Below, piece by piece: positions 27,725 through 36,819 of a stretch of DNA of 64,000 bases. Below the pieces are notes generated by a model. The model made no database searches. It worked only from the letters and a program-made list of their open reading frames with translations, and was not told the origin of the DNA. The stretch is from NCBI RefSeq assembly GCF_004349085.1, contig NZ_SMFM01000002.1, positions 372,001-436,000 on the forward strand, written 5' to 3'. Position 1 is the first letter of the stretch. Each line of letters begins with the position of its first letter. A program made the position numbers and the translations under genes. Source of the DNA: Flavobacterium caseinilyticum (GTDB lineage: Bacteria > Bacteroidota > Bacteroidia > Flavobacteriales > Flavobacteriaceae).

Positions 27725-28072
27725 ATGATGAAAATTACAGAATATACCATATCGCAATTTGATTTTGACCTGATAAATCATATAAAAACGCTTAGGCTAG
27801 AGAAAAAAATCTCACAAGAACAGTTAAGTATAAGTATGGGATTAGCTCGCAGTTTTGTAGGCAATGTGGAGAATATTAATGAATCACATAAGTATTCAAC
27901 TCGCCATTTAACTTTATTAGCCAGAGCTTTTGGGTATAAAAATATTTCAGACCTGATGAAGTTCCCTACTCCTCAATATGATAGAATTAAAGTAACCGTA
28001 AAGCAAACTATGAATGAAAGTGGCACTAAAGCTTTGAGTTCTGAGGTGGTGAAGATTGAGCATTTAAAATAA
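27725..28072 (+). CDS. XRE-type helix-turn-helix regulator
   Basis: The 115-residue protein has an HTH_3 domain at about residues 15-75 (IKTLRLEKKISQEQLSISMG, then SFVGNVENINESHKYSTRHL). The C-terminal 35 residues are charged and not recognised. No partner toxin is visible: the gene downstream is on the other strand and a fragment of a second XRE domain lies 100 bp after it. Possibly a lone regulator or an orphan antitoxin. A TATA-rich stretch precedes it. Confidence 0.85.
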   Translation: MMKITEYTISQFDFDLINHIKTLRLEKKISQEQLSISMGLARSFVGNVENINESHKYSTRHLTLLARAFGYKNISDLMKFPTPQYDRIKVTVKQTMNESGTKALSSEVVKIEHLK

Positions 28073-28148
28073 TTATACTATAATTTAAATGTATTTACGG
28101 AAAACCGTAAAATATAACAGAAATAGTTTTAAAGCATTAGGCAGAGAA

Positions 28149-28238
28149 TAAAATAGGACAAATAATTTGAGATTTGAAGTAGGAGAAACAACCCCAATAG
28201 TTAAAACTCTTACCATAATTGCTAAGGCTTTGATTTAA
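28149..28238 (+). pseudogene. Remnant of a second XRE HTH domain
   Basis: The frame ending at TAA 28236-28238 reads RFEVGETTPIVKTLTIIAKA, the typical second half of an XRE HTH (YExGxxxPxxxTLxxIAxAL). It is preceded by a stop at 28149-28151 and has no start codon. It is probably the tail of a lost regulator gene. Confidence 0.65.
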
Positions 28239-28499
28239 TGTTAAAAAAGCAACTCTTTATAGGTTCTATATTTGAGCTATGGAATGTTACGAAATAATAG
28301 CACTGGTTTAATGTTTTCTTTCAAATACTTTTGAGACTCAAAAAAAACGTGGGAATCCAACTTAATAAGGAAAAGATGTCTGTTTGTATCATTTCGTGTA
28401 ACTTTGTTCAAATAGTTCAAAACCTGAAATCCCCGTAAATTAGCTGATAAACCTAGGCTATATCCAAAAAGGGGAGAATAACTCTCCGCTTTTTGCTTA

Positions 28500-28979
28500 T
28501 CATTTATCGATACAGTCAACAGTTGTAAATCTAAATTTCACACGTTCAAAATCGATAGTGCCTTTAACTAAATAAGAGGCACCTAAAGTGGTTTGTATAT
28601 CACCTTTGCCTAAAATAAATTCGTTCCCTCGCTTTAGAAATGCCATTGGATTTTTATATGTTATTTTGTTATTAACGTCCCGAATAAATGTATAGCTGGC
28701 AAATAATGTATCTCCACGGAATTCTCCGGCGATTTTTCCAACCTTTTTCGGTCTATTAAAAAATTTCATCACCATATTCCCGGTTATTTTTCCGTTTTTT
28801 AAAGTATTCATTTTTAATTCAATAGTATCCTGTTCATACAGCGCTTTATAACATTGTACGCTTATCACTTTTTCAGCTTGGACTTGGGTAGCCTTAACGG
28901 TTTTTTCGTTTTGATTTTTTTTACAACTTTGGAATCCAATACAAGCAAACAGCAAACAAAAAAGGACTGGAGTTTTCAT
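28500..28979 (-). CDS. Hypothetical lipoprotein
   Basis: The 159-residue product starts with a lipoprotein signal peptide (LFCLLFACIGFQSCKK, lipobox Cys at about residue 19). The mature part is rich in beta strands (DTIELKMNTLKNGKITGNMV; GEFRGDTLFASYTFIRD) with two more cysteines (VQCYKAL and TVDCIDK near the C-terminus) that could form a disulfide. I do not recognise the family. It stands alone between an XRE remnant and an IS1182 remnant, and its promoter region (28980-29043) is short, so the IS may have affected expression. Confidence 0.75.
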   Translation of the reverse strand: MKTPVLFCLLFACIGFQSCKKNQNEKTVKATQVQAEKVISVQCYKALYEQDTIELKMNTLKNGKITGNMVMKFFNRPKKVGKIAGEFRGDTLFASYTFIRDVNNKITYKNPMAFLKRGNEFILGKGDIQTTLGASYLVKGTIDFERVKFRFTTVDCIDK

Positions 28980-29043
28980 AATAGTAAAAATTTAGTTAAT
29001 AAATATGGTAATACCTATTGCTAATTTACGCATAATTAACGTG

Positions 29044-29659
29044 TTATGAAAATTTCTTAATGACATTTAAATTGTAAATTATACTATTCAAACATAATCG
29101 TTGCTTTTTTTTCTTTCTTAATGCCCATCTGGAACTGTAGTATAATGGATCTAAAAACTTCAATAAAGGCCAAATGTTTGTCAATTTTCTTTTGACTAAA
29201 ATTCGCTTTCTTGCTGTTGTGCGCTCTGCTTTTTGTACCGTCAATGGCGCTGGTTTCTCCGGCAATCAGATCGGCATCTTTCAAAAAAGAAACAAAGAGT
29301 TTAAATAGTTTTCTAAGCCCTGCTGGATTCTGCTTTCTAAAATCGGATATGCTGTGGTAATTGGGGCGAATATCTTCTAAGAGCCATTGTAATTCGATAT
29401 TGCGAACACACTCTTTTTCTAATTTGCGAGAACTTCGCAGGCCATTTAAGTAACCGTATAAATAGATTTTAAGAAACAACTTAGTGTCAAAACTAGGGCG
29501 CCCTTCGGATTTTATAGTTTGCACCGTAAAACCAAGAGCTTCAAGTGAAATGTACTATACAAAGGCTTCAATAAAACGCACGGGGTTATCCAAAGCGATT
29601 TTATCTTCTAAACTGCTAATTTGTAATTGTTGACGCGATAATCCAGATATATGTTGCAT
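29044..29659 (-). pseudogene. IS1182-family transposase remnant (N-terminal part, in-frame stop)
   Basis: From ATG at 29659 the frame encodes MQHISGLSRQQLQIS and IALDNPVRFIEAF, then TAG at 29555-29557, then in the same frame SLEALGF, GRPSFDTKLFLKIYLYGYLN, RSSRKLEKECVRNIELQWLL and AIDGTKSRAHNSKKANFSQK. These are IS1182 transposase N-terminal motifs. Similarity fades after DKHLAF near 29190, and about 300 residues of C-terminus are absent. It is an inactive fragment. It lies beside a hairpin containing TTTTTTCACAGACTGACGTT at 29731-29750. Confidence 0.85.
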
Positions 29660-29724
29660 ATTTAAATGTACAATTTTTCTCTCTTATATCCAATATAAAA
29701 TACTATATTTGATGCAAAAAAAAA

Positions 29725-29791
29725 CGGAGGTTTTTTCACAGACTGACGTTGGCAGAAACCCTCGAGCTACACGAATTGCATAGAAACCTCC
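29725..29791. repeat. Hairpin with cassette-boundary-like core
   Basis: GGAGGTTT at 29726 pairs with AAACCTCC at 29784-29791. The internal string AGGTTTTTTCACAG(A/C)CTGACGTT (29728-29750) recurs at 34467-34489 with one mismatch. GACGTTGGC resembles the R' end of an attC site. It precedes the AraC/Omp85 block. Confidence 0.5.
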
Positions 29792-29882
29792 ATAAAAAGA
29801 TAACATTATCTAAAATAATGTAAAGATATTTCGCACTATTAAATACTTTTCAAATTTTGTATCTTGCGAACAGTAAATTTTA

Positions 29883-30908
29883 ATGATGCTTAAAACAATT
29901 CAAATTATTGCATTACTTCAAGGACTTTTCGTCCTTTTTATTTTATATAACAATCGTAAGAGTTATAAGAACACAACTTTTTGGTTATTATTCGGCAGTC
30001 TATTTTCTATCGTTCTATATATTATTGGAGATGACAAGAATAATTTATTTGTTAATAACACCGATTGGTTTCTTTTCGATAACACACTTTTTATAACATT
30101 TTTATTTTTGTTTGTTAGGTATTTCAAAAGCAAAAAAGAAAAGTTCATAAAATCAGATTACTATTTTTTTATACCAAATATCATTTATCTAATTCTTGAA
30201 GTAATTGAAATAAAATTAATTCAAACTAATATAGTTATCGAAGTTTTAGAAGTATTTTGCGAATTAACTTTTATCATCTACTTATCACTAATTTTATTTT
30301 CCATAATTTCAAGTAAAAGAAAAAATTGGATTATATATTTCATTATTCCAATCATTATTTTGTTCGTTTTTTCACTCATTAATGATATTCTTAAAATCGT
30401 TGGATTATCAGAATTACCGTTTTTATCCGACCAAAACTTCAATTCATATCTTTTATTAGTTGTTGCGTTTTTATTCTATTTTATAGCTTTTAAGTTGTTT
30501 AATGGTAATAAAGAAATTTTACCTAAAGTAGAAATCGGTAAATACAAAAACTCAAATCTAAACGATGAAACAATTAATAAATATAAAACTGCTTTAATCA
30601 ATGCAATGCAAATTGATAAAATATACCTTGATGGAAAATTATCCATACAAGATGTTTCAGATAAATTAAATATTCCGCGTCAATACATTTCTGAAGTTTT
30701 AAACGAACATATGAATAACAATTTTCAAGATTTCATAAATGAATATAGAGTGGAAGAATTTGTAAACCGCCTAAAAAACGACCAAAATAATAATCTTACA
30801 CTTTTAGGAATCGCTACAGATGTAGGTTTTAATTCCAAATCTTCTTTTAATGCTACATTCAAGAAATTCAAAGGCTTAACACCAACACAATTCAAGAAAA
30901 ATCTTTAG
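29883..30908 (+). CDS. Membrane-anchored AraC family regulator
   Basis: The 341-residue protein has about seven hydrophobic helices over residues 1-205 (e.g. IIALLQGLFVLFILY, IIFIISLIL-type stretches, YLLLVVAFLFYFIAF) and an AraC DNA-binding domain at about 245-341 (SIQDVSDKLNIPRQYISEVL; GIATDVGFNSKSSFNATFKK). This architecture is frequent in Bacteroidota and probably senses a membrane or extracellular cue. It is co-directional with the Omp85-like gene 105 bp downstream, a plausible target. Domain calls are firm; the ligand is unknown. Confidence 0.9.
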   Translation: MMLKTIQIIALLQGLFVLFILYNNRKSYKNTTFWLLFGSLFSIVLYIIGDDKNNLFVNNTDWFLFDNTLFITFLFLFVRYFKSKKEKFIKSDYYFFIPNIIYLILEVIEIKLIQTNIVIEVLEVFCELTFIIYLSLILFSIISSKRKNWIIYFIIPIIILFVFSLINDILKIVGLSELPFLSDQNFNSYLLLVVAFLFYFIAFKLFNGNKEILPKVEIGKYKNSNLNDETINKYKTALINAMQIDKIYLDGKLSIQDVSDKLNIPRQYISEVLNEHMNNNFQDFINEYRVEEFVNRLKNDQNNNLTLLGIATDVGFNSKSSFNATFKKFKGLTPTQFKKNL

Positions 30909-31013
30909 TAAAAAAAAATAATTGGTACAAATCAATCATCTTGCACTTATTTCATTTTTAGGAAAACACAATTACTTACGATATTTGCGAAATAATTAAA
31001 AGAACCCAAAATT

Positions 31014-32420
31014 ATGTCGCAACTTAAATTAATTAAAAAGATTCTCTTTTGCATTGTTTTAACTATTTCAACGTACTCAATTAACGCACAAGTAAACGAT
31101 ACACTTTCATTTGTAAAATCAAAACGAATGTCAGATGATGACCTTGCAAAAAAACGAGAAGGAACTTTCATAACGGGTTTGCCTGACTTTTCATCAGATC
31201 CTGTAACAGGTTTTGGTTTTGGTCTTAGAAGTAATGTTTATTGGAACGGCGAACGAACAAATCCACTTTTCGCCTACACACCTTACTTGGCAAAACTAAA
31301 AGCTAATGCAGCATATTACACTTCAAACGCAAGAGAATTAATTCTATCGTTAGATGTGCCGTATTATAAAGGAACACGTTGGAGGTTTAAAATTGATTTT
31401 AAAGCACAACAAAATCCAGCAAATTTATATTTTGGCTCAACAGAATCAACGTTGGGCAATCTTCGATTGCCATCCAATGAAAACATTACTTTTTCAACAT
31501 ATGAAGCATTTGACAAAGCAAGAAAAACGCTAAGACCAGGTGGAATTGGAGAAGCAAGTTTTGTAACAGATGCCTTGTCAAACCGATTTAGAGAAACAGA
31601 ATATATGCTTAATCTAAAAGGAGATTACGCAATAGGAAACGGAAAATGGCGAGTAATGGGCGGTTATGAAATTCAAAATTTAAGTTATAAAACTTTTGAA
31701 GGAGAATCAGCCGAGGCTATTAATCCAACAACTGGAGAAGAAACAACAGCGCCAAATGGACTATCACTTTTAAGAAGAGATTTTAATCAAGGCTTAATAT
31801 CTGGCTTAAATGGTGGTTGGATTTCAATTTTACAAACCGCATTAATTTATGACACAAGAGATTTTGAACCCGACCCAACCAAAGGTTACTATTTTGAAAT
31901 AGCAAACGAATATTCTAGCAAATATATTGGCTCACAATTTGACTTCAATAAACTTTTTATTCAAGCAAGAGGATATCAAAAGTTACCTTTTGGAAAAAGA
32001 ACTGTTGTCGCTGGAAGATTTGGAGTTGGTAACATTTTTGGCTCGAATACCCCATTTTTTGAATTTCAAGACCAATGGAGTCCAGAAGGTAGCATCAATG
32101 CACTTGGTGGAAAGCAATCGTTGCGAGGTTATCGAGCAAATCGGTTTTTAGCACGTTCTATGTGGTTCACAAATATTGAATTAAGATATAGAATTGCAGA
32201 AACAAAATTAGGAAAACAAAGATTTGCTTTCGGTGTCGCACCATTTTTTGATGCAGGAACAGTAAGAGACGAATGGCAAAATCTAAACTTTAAAAACATT
32301 CGTTACTCGTATGGTTTAGGTGCAAGAATTGCTTGGAATCAGTCCACAATTTTATCATTTGATTACGGAATGTCAAAAGAAGATAAACTCTTCTACATCG
32401 GCATAGGTCAAGCTTTTTAA
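31014..32420 (+). CDS. Omp85/BamA-like outer-membrane beta-barrel protein (surface antigen type)
   Basis: The 468-residue product has a signal peptide (ILFCIVLTISTYSINAQ) and no clear POTRA domains; the barrel fills nearly all of the protein. The Omp85 hallmark is visible as GGKQSLRGYRANRF (about residues 362-375), matching the conserved (V/L)RG(F/Y) loop. The C-terminus ends in Phe. The segment FITGLPDFSSDPVTGFGFGL at about 51-70 is typical of DUF5982-type Bacteroidota barrels. It likely acts as an outer-membrane pore or assembly-type protein. It follows the AraC regulator and is followed by an IS1182 insertion. Confidence 0.85.
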   Translation: MSQLKLIKKILFCIVLTISTYSINAQVNDTLSFVKSKRMSDDDLAKKREGTFITGLPDFSSDPVTGFGFGLRSNVYWNGERTNPLFAYTPYLAKLKANAAYYTSNARELILSLDVPYYKGTRWRFKIDFKAQQNPANLYFGSTESTLGNLRLPSNENITFSTYEAFDKARKTLRPGGIGEASFVTDALSNRFRETEYMLNLKGDYAIGNGKWRVMGGYEIQNLSYKTFEGESAEAINPTTGEETTAPNGLSLLRRDFNQGLISGLNGGWISILQTALIYDTRDFEPDPTKGYYFEIANEYSSKYIGSQFDFNKLFIQARGYQKLPFGKRTVVAGRFGVGNIFGSNTPFFEFQDQWSPEGSINALGGKQSLRGYRANRFLARSMWFTNIELRYRIAETKLGKQRFAFGVAPFFDAGTVRDEWQNLNFKNIRYSYGLGARIAWNQSTILSFDYGMSKEDKLFYIGIGQAF

Positions 32421-32706
32421 CAAATTAGTTTGGTATTATTTGTAAAGATTTTGGAGATATAAAAACATTGTATGTTACAAACAGAAATATAAAACTACCT
32501 AGCCTGATTTATATTTATTGCTATCGCAATTATATATATCCGACTTACATTGATTGAAACCCGCAACCTAATTATATAAGGATTGCAAAACAGAACGGAA
32601 ACAGAAAGAATAAAGGGCATCTGCCAACAGCCGTAGCTGTTGCGCAACCTCATTCAAAAACTAAACTTTCAAAATAAGTATAAAAAACAACCTCGTTTAA
32701 GCACAT
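32421..32706. other. Intergenic DNA with palindrome and IS terminator
   Basis: There is no gene. CAACAGC-CGTA-GCTGTTG (32625-32642) is a perfect 7-bp hairpin within GCATCTGCCAACAGCC, like the boundary motifs at 4311 and 38875. A second hairpin at 32688-32720 (CCTCG/CGAGG core) lies just beyond the minus-strand transposase end and looks like its terminator. Confidence 0.55.
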
Positions 32707-34195
32707 TTAAGCGAGGTTTGTTTTTGGTTTTAAGTTGTAGTTTTTAAAAAATAAGCCACTTAAAAACAAGTATTTCAAGTCATAAAAAGCTGTTTTTACA
32801 GAAGTGGGTGCTTTTGTTTGTATTTCATTTACAACTCCAGCTTTTGTTTTTGTTTTTTTGGTGATAAACTTCAAATATTTCTTCAAATTATAGGTTAATG
32901 CTGCCATCAAAACGTGTTTGTTAGCTTGCTTGATTCCTCTTGTATTTACTCGCTTCATATTGGTAAAATTGACCAATGTTCCAATTACAGGTTCTACTGT
33001 TTTACTTCTCACGCGTACCATTTTCTTGGCATAGTGTGGATTTTGGGTGAGTTTTAAGTGCATTCTGTCGTAGTGTTCTTTGTGGATGCTGTCGTCTATC
33101 TTTTTAAACTTGGTGCTTTTTCCGCAGCATTGTTCTCGTAGTGGACAGTTTTTGCAATCGCTCTCACTACTGCGATAGGTACGTTTGGTGTAGCCTTTGC
33201 TATCGATTTTTTCGCCTTTAAATACTAAATTAGCTTTGTTTCCTCCTGCTTTTATACATTCGTACTGATGCAATTCTTTGTTGAAAATAAATCCTGCTCT
33301 CTCAGGTTTGTATTGCCCAAAGTTTGGAATGTAGGCATTGATGTTTTTTTTGGTTCAAATACTTTAAAGCTTCTCCACTACTGTAACCTCCATCGGCTAA
33401 AAGTTCTTCTAATTCAATGCCGTTTTCTTGTAAATTTCCCTCTGTTAGTTCAACTTTTTTTTCTAAACATTGACTATCGCGTTTGTCTGCAAAATCAGAA
33501 CAAGCTCCTGTTATTAAGTGATGAGCATCGTCAACAGCGATTTGTCCAAAATAGTTTAACTGTCTTGCCTTTCCTGGTTTTACACTTACCCTGGCATCAG
33601 AATCTGTGAGTGAATAATGGGTATGATTCGATACATATTTTGGACGTATTAAATTCCCGTATTCATCTACTCTATCGCCTTTTTGATTGGCATTAGGCAT
33701 TCCTTTATAGGCTTCTTGTTTCCAAGCGTGGTGTTGTTCCACTAGTTTCTTTCTGGTGCTGGTTGTTTTGAACTCGCTATTCTCTTCCAATTCATTTACA
33801 AAAGCACTGGCATCTTCCAATACTTCTTTCTCAACTAAACTATCCATAGAAGCATTGGCTTTGATAAAAACGCTATCCACGGCTTGACGTTTGCCTCGAA
33901 TCATCCCTTTGGAAACACATATCCTTAAAACGGCTTTGAATAAGGTTAAAAATACTTCTTCGCCATACAACTGACGGGTTCTACTAATTGTGCTGTGCCA
34001 AGGTAAGGCTTCATCAATGTCATACCGGATAAACAAACGAACATCTAAACAATTGGAGCAATATTCTATGAGTTTTCTATCCGAATTGATATTGTTTAAA
34101 TAGCCTACCAAACAGATTTTGAAAAACACAACAGGATCAATACTTTCTTGTCCTTCCTCTCCATAATACTGGGCTGTGGCATAGTTAAAAATACT
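32707..34195 (-). pseudogene. IS1182-family transposase, frameshifted and 5'-truncated
   Basis: The upstream part, open to about 34195, encodes EESIDPVV-like N-terminal motifs (GQESIDPVVFFKICLVGYLN), YDIDEALPWHSTISRTRQ and the acidic site region (VDEYGNLIRPKYVSNHTHYS; LLADGGYSSGEALKYL). At an A8 run (T8 on the plus strand at about 33341-33348) the frame shifts; the next frame (33301-32707) continues with FGQYKPERAGFIFNKELHQY, CKNCPLREQCCGKS and the C-terminus. Removing one A restores a single protein. No start codon exists at the N-terminal end and the usual first 40 residues are missing. The element is probably inactive. Confidence 0.9.
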
Positions 34196-34602
34196 ATTTT
34201 ATTTATTTTTTCGCAAGTTTTTTTTGATATATTTGTTGTGGTGTGCAACAAGCACAGCCGTTTCTCGCAATTGCGAATTTTGTGGTACGTTCACGTTTAA
34301 GTTTCGTAAGAAATTTTATCTTTGAAAGAAAATAAGTAGTTCCGAAGCTCGCAACCTCGCCAAGCGCCGGAACGTCAGGCCATGAAAAAACTAAAAAGAA
34401 CCTCTTGAGAATCCCATATTTGAGATTGTTCTTTGGTAGCCCTCCGAATACTCTCTAGATTTGAAGAGGTTTTTTCACAGCCTGACGTTAGGTGCAAGCG
34501 TAACCACACGAAAACTACAGCATCCCAACCAATAAAAGTTATCTTTGCAAGTGGACAAGCCGAACACCACATTAAGAAGTAGGCAAAAGAAAAATAAATA
34601 GA
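34196..34602. other. Noncoding region upstream of six-gene operon
   Basis: No gene is visible. It contains the long hairpin at 34371-34489, the GTTAGGTGC boundary-like motif, and two TAnnTTTG-type boxes: TATCTTTG at 34317-34324 and 34540-34547. The second lies 56 bp before the lipoprotein gene and is the better promoter candidate. Confidence 0.5.
34371..34495. repeat. Long imperfect hairpin (attC-like) before operon
   Basis: AACGTCAGGC at 34371 pairs with GCCTGACGTT at 34480-34489. The stem continues through TGAAAAAAC with TTTTTTCA and CCTCTT with AAGAGG, giving two nearly complementary arms with extra bases in the left one. The right end, GTTAGGTGC, fits GTTRRRY. A fold with extrahelical bases and this end is attC-like, but no integron integrase is in the window. 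Confidence 0.5.
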
Positions 34603-35274
34603 ATGACAATGAACAAAAAAATGATTTACGGTTTAATCGTAATAGCTGGTTTAGCAACATCCTGCAACCAAGCAACAGACAAAGTAAAAGAAGAAGCAAA
34701 CAAGGTAATTGCTCAGACAAACGAAAGCGTTCAGAAAACAATTAACGACTTAGGGTTGGTTTATGTTGAAGAAGGAGCACAAACGATTATTACTTACGAA
34801 GAAGTAAATGCTGCACAACAAGCCTGGTGCGATGCTTTGGTAAAAATTGGACAATTGAAAGAAGAGGGTGGAGATTACAAAGCCTTTGCAAATGAAGTAC
34901 TGTCTTCAGCTTACAATTATGACAACGGTAAAGTATTTTTTAAACCAACATTAGCCTATGGCGACCAAACTTTTAGAAACGACAAAAAGGGTGCATTAGC
35001 CTATTTTATAGGTGGCGACCCTGACTATCCGAACGACAAAGGCTTTGCATTGACACCGTGGGTTAAAGCAAGATATGACAATGCTGGAGAGAAAAACGAA
35101 GGCATACAAATTTACGGTTCTGTAGCAATTACTATGGGTAATGTATGGGTAACAGGTAAAGACGGTAAAGAAGTAATGGTTGACAAAACTTGGGTTTTCA
35201 AAAAAGGCAAAGACGGAAAACTTAGAATTATTGTGCATAAATCAGCCCTTCCTTTTACTCCACAAACTAAATAA
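34603..35274 (+). CDS. NTF2/SnoaL-like exported lipoprotein
   Basis: The 223-aa product has a lipoprotein signal (MIYGLIVIAGLATSCNQ, lipobox Cys about residue 21). A short Lys/Glu helix follows, then the segment ITYEEVNAAQQAWCDALVKI and GDQTFRNDKKGALAYFIGGD, FALTPWVKARYDNAG, SVAITMGNVWV. This is the pattern of exported proteins sometimes labelled phosphoribosyl-AMP cyclohydrolase but with an NTF2-like fold. A periplasmic ligand-binding role is possible; the enzymatic label looks wrong. It is the first gene of a six-gene block. Confidence 0.75.
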   Translation: MTMNKKMIYGLIVIAGLATSCNQATDKVKEEANKVIAQTNESVQKTINDLGLVYVEEGAQTIITYEEVNAAQQAWCDALVKIGQLKEEGGDYKAFANEVLSSAYNYDNGKVFFKPTLAYGDQTFRNDKKGALAYFIGGDPDYPNDKGFALTPWVKARYDNAGEKNEGIQIYGSVAITMGNVWVTGKDGKEVMVDKTWVFKKGKDGKLRIIVHKSALPFTPQTK

Positions 35275-35325
35275 TTAACTAAAAGGGCTGAGCTTAGCTC
35301 AACCCTTTTAATACTTTCCCAATTT

Positions 35326-36102
35326 ATGCTAAAAAGATACATAATTATAATCATTTTTCTTTCCTTAAGTAATACTTCATTTTCCCAAAATACAAGAATA
35401 ACAAACCGTAATTCCATTGGGTGGTATAATTATTTTGGCACATTTAAACTCAACAACAAATTTGGACTGCATACGGAATATCAATTTCGCAGAAACGATG
35501 TAATAACAGAATGGCAACAAAGCTTGCTACGAGTTGGGGTGAATTATCAACTCAATCCAAAAATTCAATTACGAGTTGGTTATGCTTGGATAGAAACTTT
35601 TCCCTATGGTGAAATCCCAATAAATGGAATGGGAAAAGATTTTACTGAACATCGCTTATTTCAAATGGCAACAATAACTGACAAAGCAGGTATTGTGGAT
35701 TTATCGCACCGTTTTATGCTTGAACAGCGTTGGGTTGGTAGGTACTCCAATGCCAATTTGAACAAAGAAGATGAATATCCTTTGCTTAACAGGTTTAGGT
35801 ATATGTTTCGTTTACAAGTCCCTTTAAAAGGAAAAGAAATAAAAGATAAAACACCATACTTAGCCATTTATGAGGAAGTGTTTATTGGTTTTGGTGAAAA
35901 CGTAAATGAAAATATTTTTGACCAAAACAGGTTAGGTGTTTTAATGGGTTACCGATTAAATCAAAATATACGATTAGAGGCAGGTTATTTAAATCAAATC
36001 CTTCAACTTGGGCGTGAAGTAAATGGTAGAAATGTTTTTCAGCAGAACAATGGATTTATACTAAATGCAAATTTCAATATTGACTTAACAAAAAAACAAT
36101 AA
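35326..36102 (+). CDS. DUF2490 outer-membrane protein (copy 1)
   Basis: The 258-residue product has a signal peptide (IIIIIFLSLSNTSFSQ) and a barrel-like pattern: NSIGWYNYFGTFKL, FGLHTEYQFRRND, QSLLRVGVNYQL, RFMLEQRW, VLMGYRLNQNIRLEAGYLNQ. It is clearly paralogous to the gene at 51431 (matching NSIGW, LHTEYQ.RR, DQNRL, EAGYL..IL). Such barrels have no known substrate. It is 51 bp after the lipoprotein gene and 6 bp before TerC, so it is part of an operon. Confidence 0.85.
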   Translation: MLKRYIIIIIFLSLSNTSFSQNTRITNRNSIGWYNYFGTFKLNNKFGLHTEYQFRRNDVITEWQQSLLRVGVNYQLNPKIQLRVGYAWIETFPYGEIPINGMGKDFTEHRLFQMATITDKAGIVDLSHRFMLEQRWVGRYSNANLNKEDEYPLLNRFRYMFRLQVPLKGKEIKDKTPYLAIYEEVFIGFGENVNENIFDQNRLGVLMGYRLNQNIRLEAGYLNQILQLGREVNGRNVFQQNNGFILNANFNIDLTKKQ

Positions 36103-36108
36103 TATCCA

Positions 36109-36819
36109 ATGAGCGAATTCATAATACCACTTATTACCCTTATATCTTTAGAATTAATTTTGGGGATTGACAATATCATCTTCATCTCCATCCTTACAGA
36201 CAAACTACCACCCGAACAAAGAAACAAACTTCGATATATGGGGCTTGGCTTGGCTGTGGTTTTTAGGCTTATATTATTAGCTGGTATAGCTTGGATATTA
36301 AAGTTAGACCAAACACTTTTTACGATAATTAATATAGACATCTCTGGAAAAGGAATAATATTAATATTAGGAGGTTTGTTTTTAATATGGAAAAGCACAA
36401 AAGAAATATACCACAAAACAGAATTAGCTAACAATCCTGAAAAGGCAAAAACATTAAACGGTAATTTTAGAAAGCTACTTTTAGAAATCATTATATTGGA
36501 TTTAGTTTTTTCTATTGATAGTATTATTACAGCAGTAGGTATGGTAAAAGAACTTTGGATAATGTATGTGGCAGTTATTGTTAGTGTCGTTATAATGCTT
36601 ATTGCATCAAAACCAATAAGTGAGTTTATACAAAAGCATCCTTCATTCAAGATTTTGGCACTATCTTTTTTAATTATGATAGGTATCGCTTTGTTAGGCG
36701 AAGGATTGCATTTTGAAATTCCCAAAGGATATATCTATTTTTCAATGGCATTTTCCTTTATTGTAAATTTTATACAAGTAAAAACCCATACAATGCCTAA
36801 TAACGAGCTTGCAAAATGA
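36109..36819 (+). CDS. TerC family integral membrane protein (short form)
   Basis: The 236-residue product has about seven transmembrane helices. Conserved acidic motifs are LGIDNIIFISIL near residue 20 and LVFSIDSIITAVG near 142, the Asn/Asp pairs typical of TerC/Alx/YkoY. These proteins export or regulate Mn2+ and other metal ions. It starts 6 bp after DUF2490 and its stop overlaps the Fic start by 4 bases (ATGA), implying coupled translation. A second TerC of the longer Alx type is at 43746. Confidence 0.9.
   Translation: MSEFIIPLITLISLELILGIDNIIFISILTDKLPPEQRNKLRYMGLGLAVVFRLILLAGIAWILKLDQTLFTIINIDISGKGIILILGGLFLIWKSTKEIYHKTELANNPEKAKTLNGNFRKLLLEIIILDLVFSIDSIITAVGMVKELWIMYVAVIVSVVIMLIASKPISEFIQKHPSFKILALSFLIMIGIALLGEGLHFEIPKGYIYFSMAFSFIVNFIQVKTHTMPNNELAK

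Noticed and set aside
28277..28519. 80-codon minus-strand frame
   Set aside because: It overlaps the lipoprotein gene end in another frame, has no recognisable motif and no clear ribosome site.
34603..35274. Phosphoribosyl-AMP cyclohydrolase (HisI) label for the lipoprotein
   Set aside because: It has a lipoprotein signal, no HisI metal-binding Cys/His pattern, and an NTF2-like layout.
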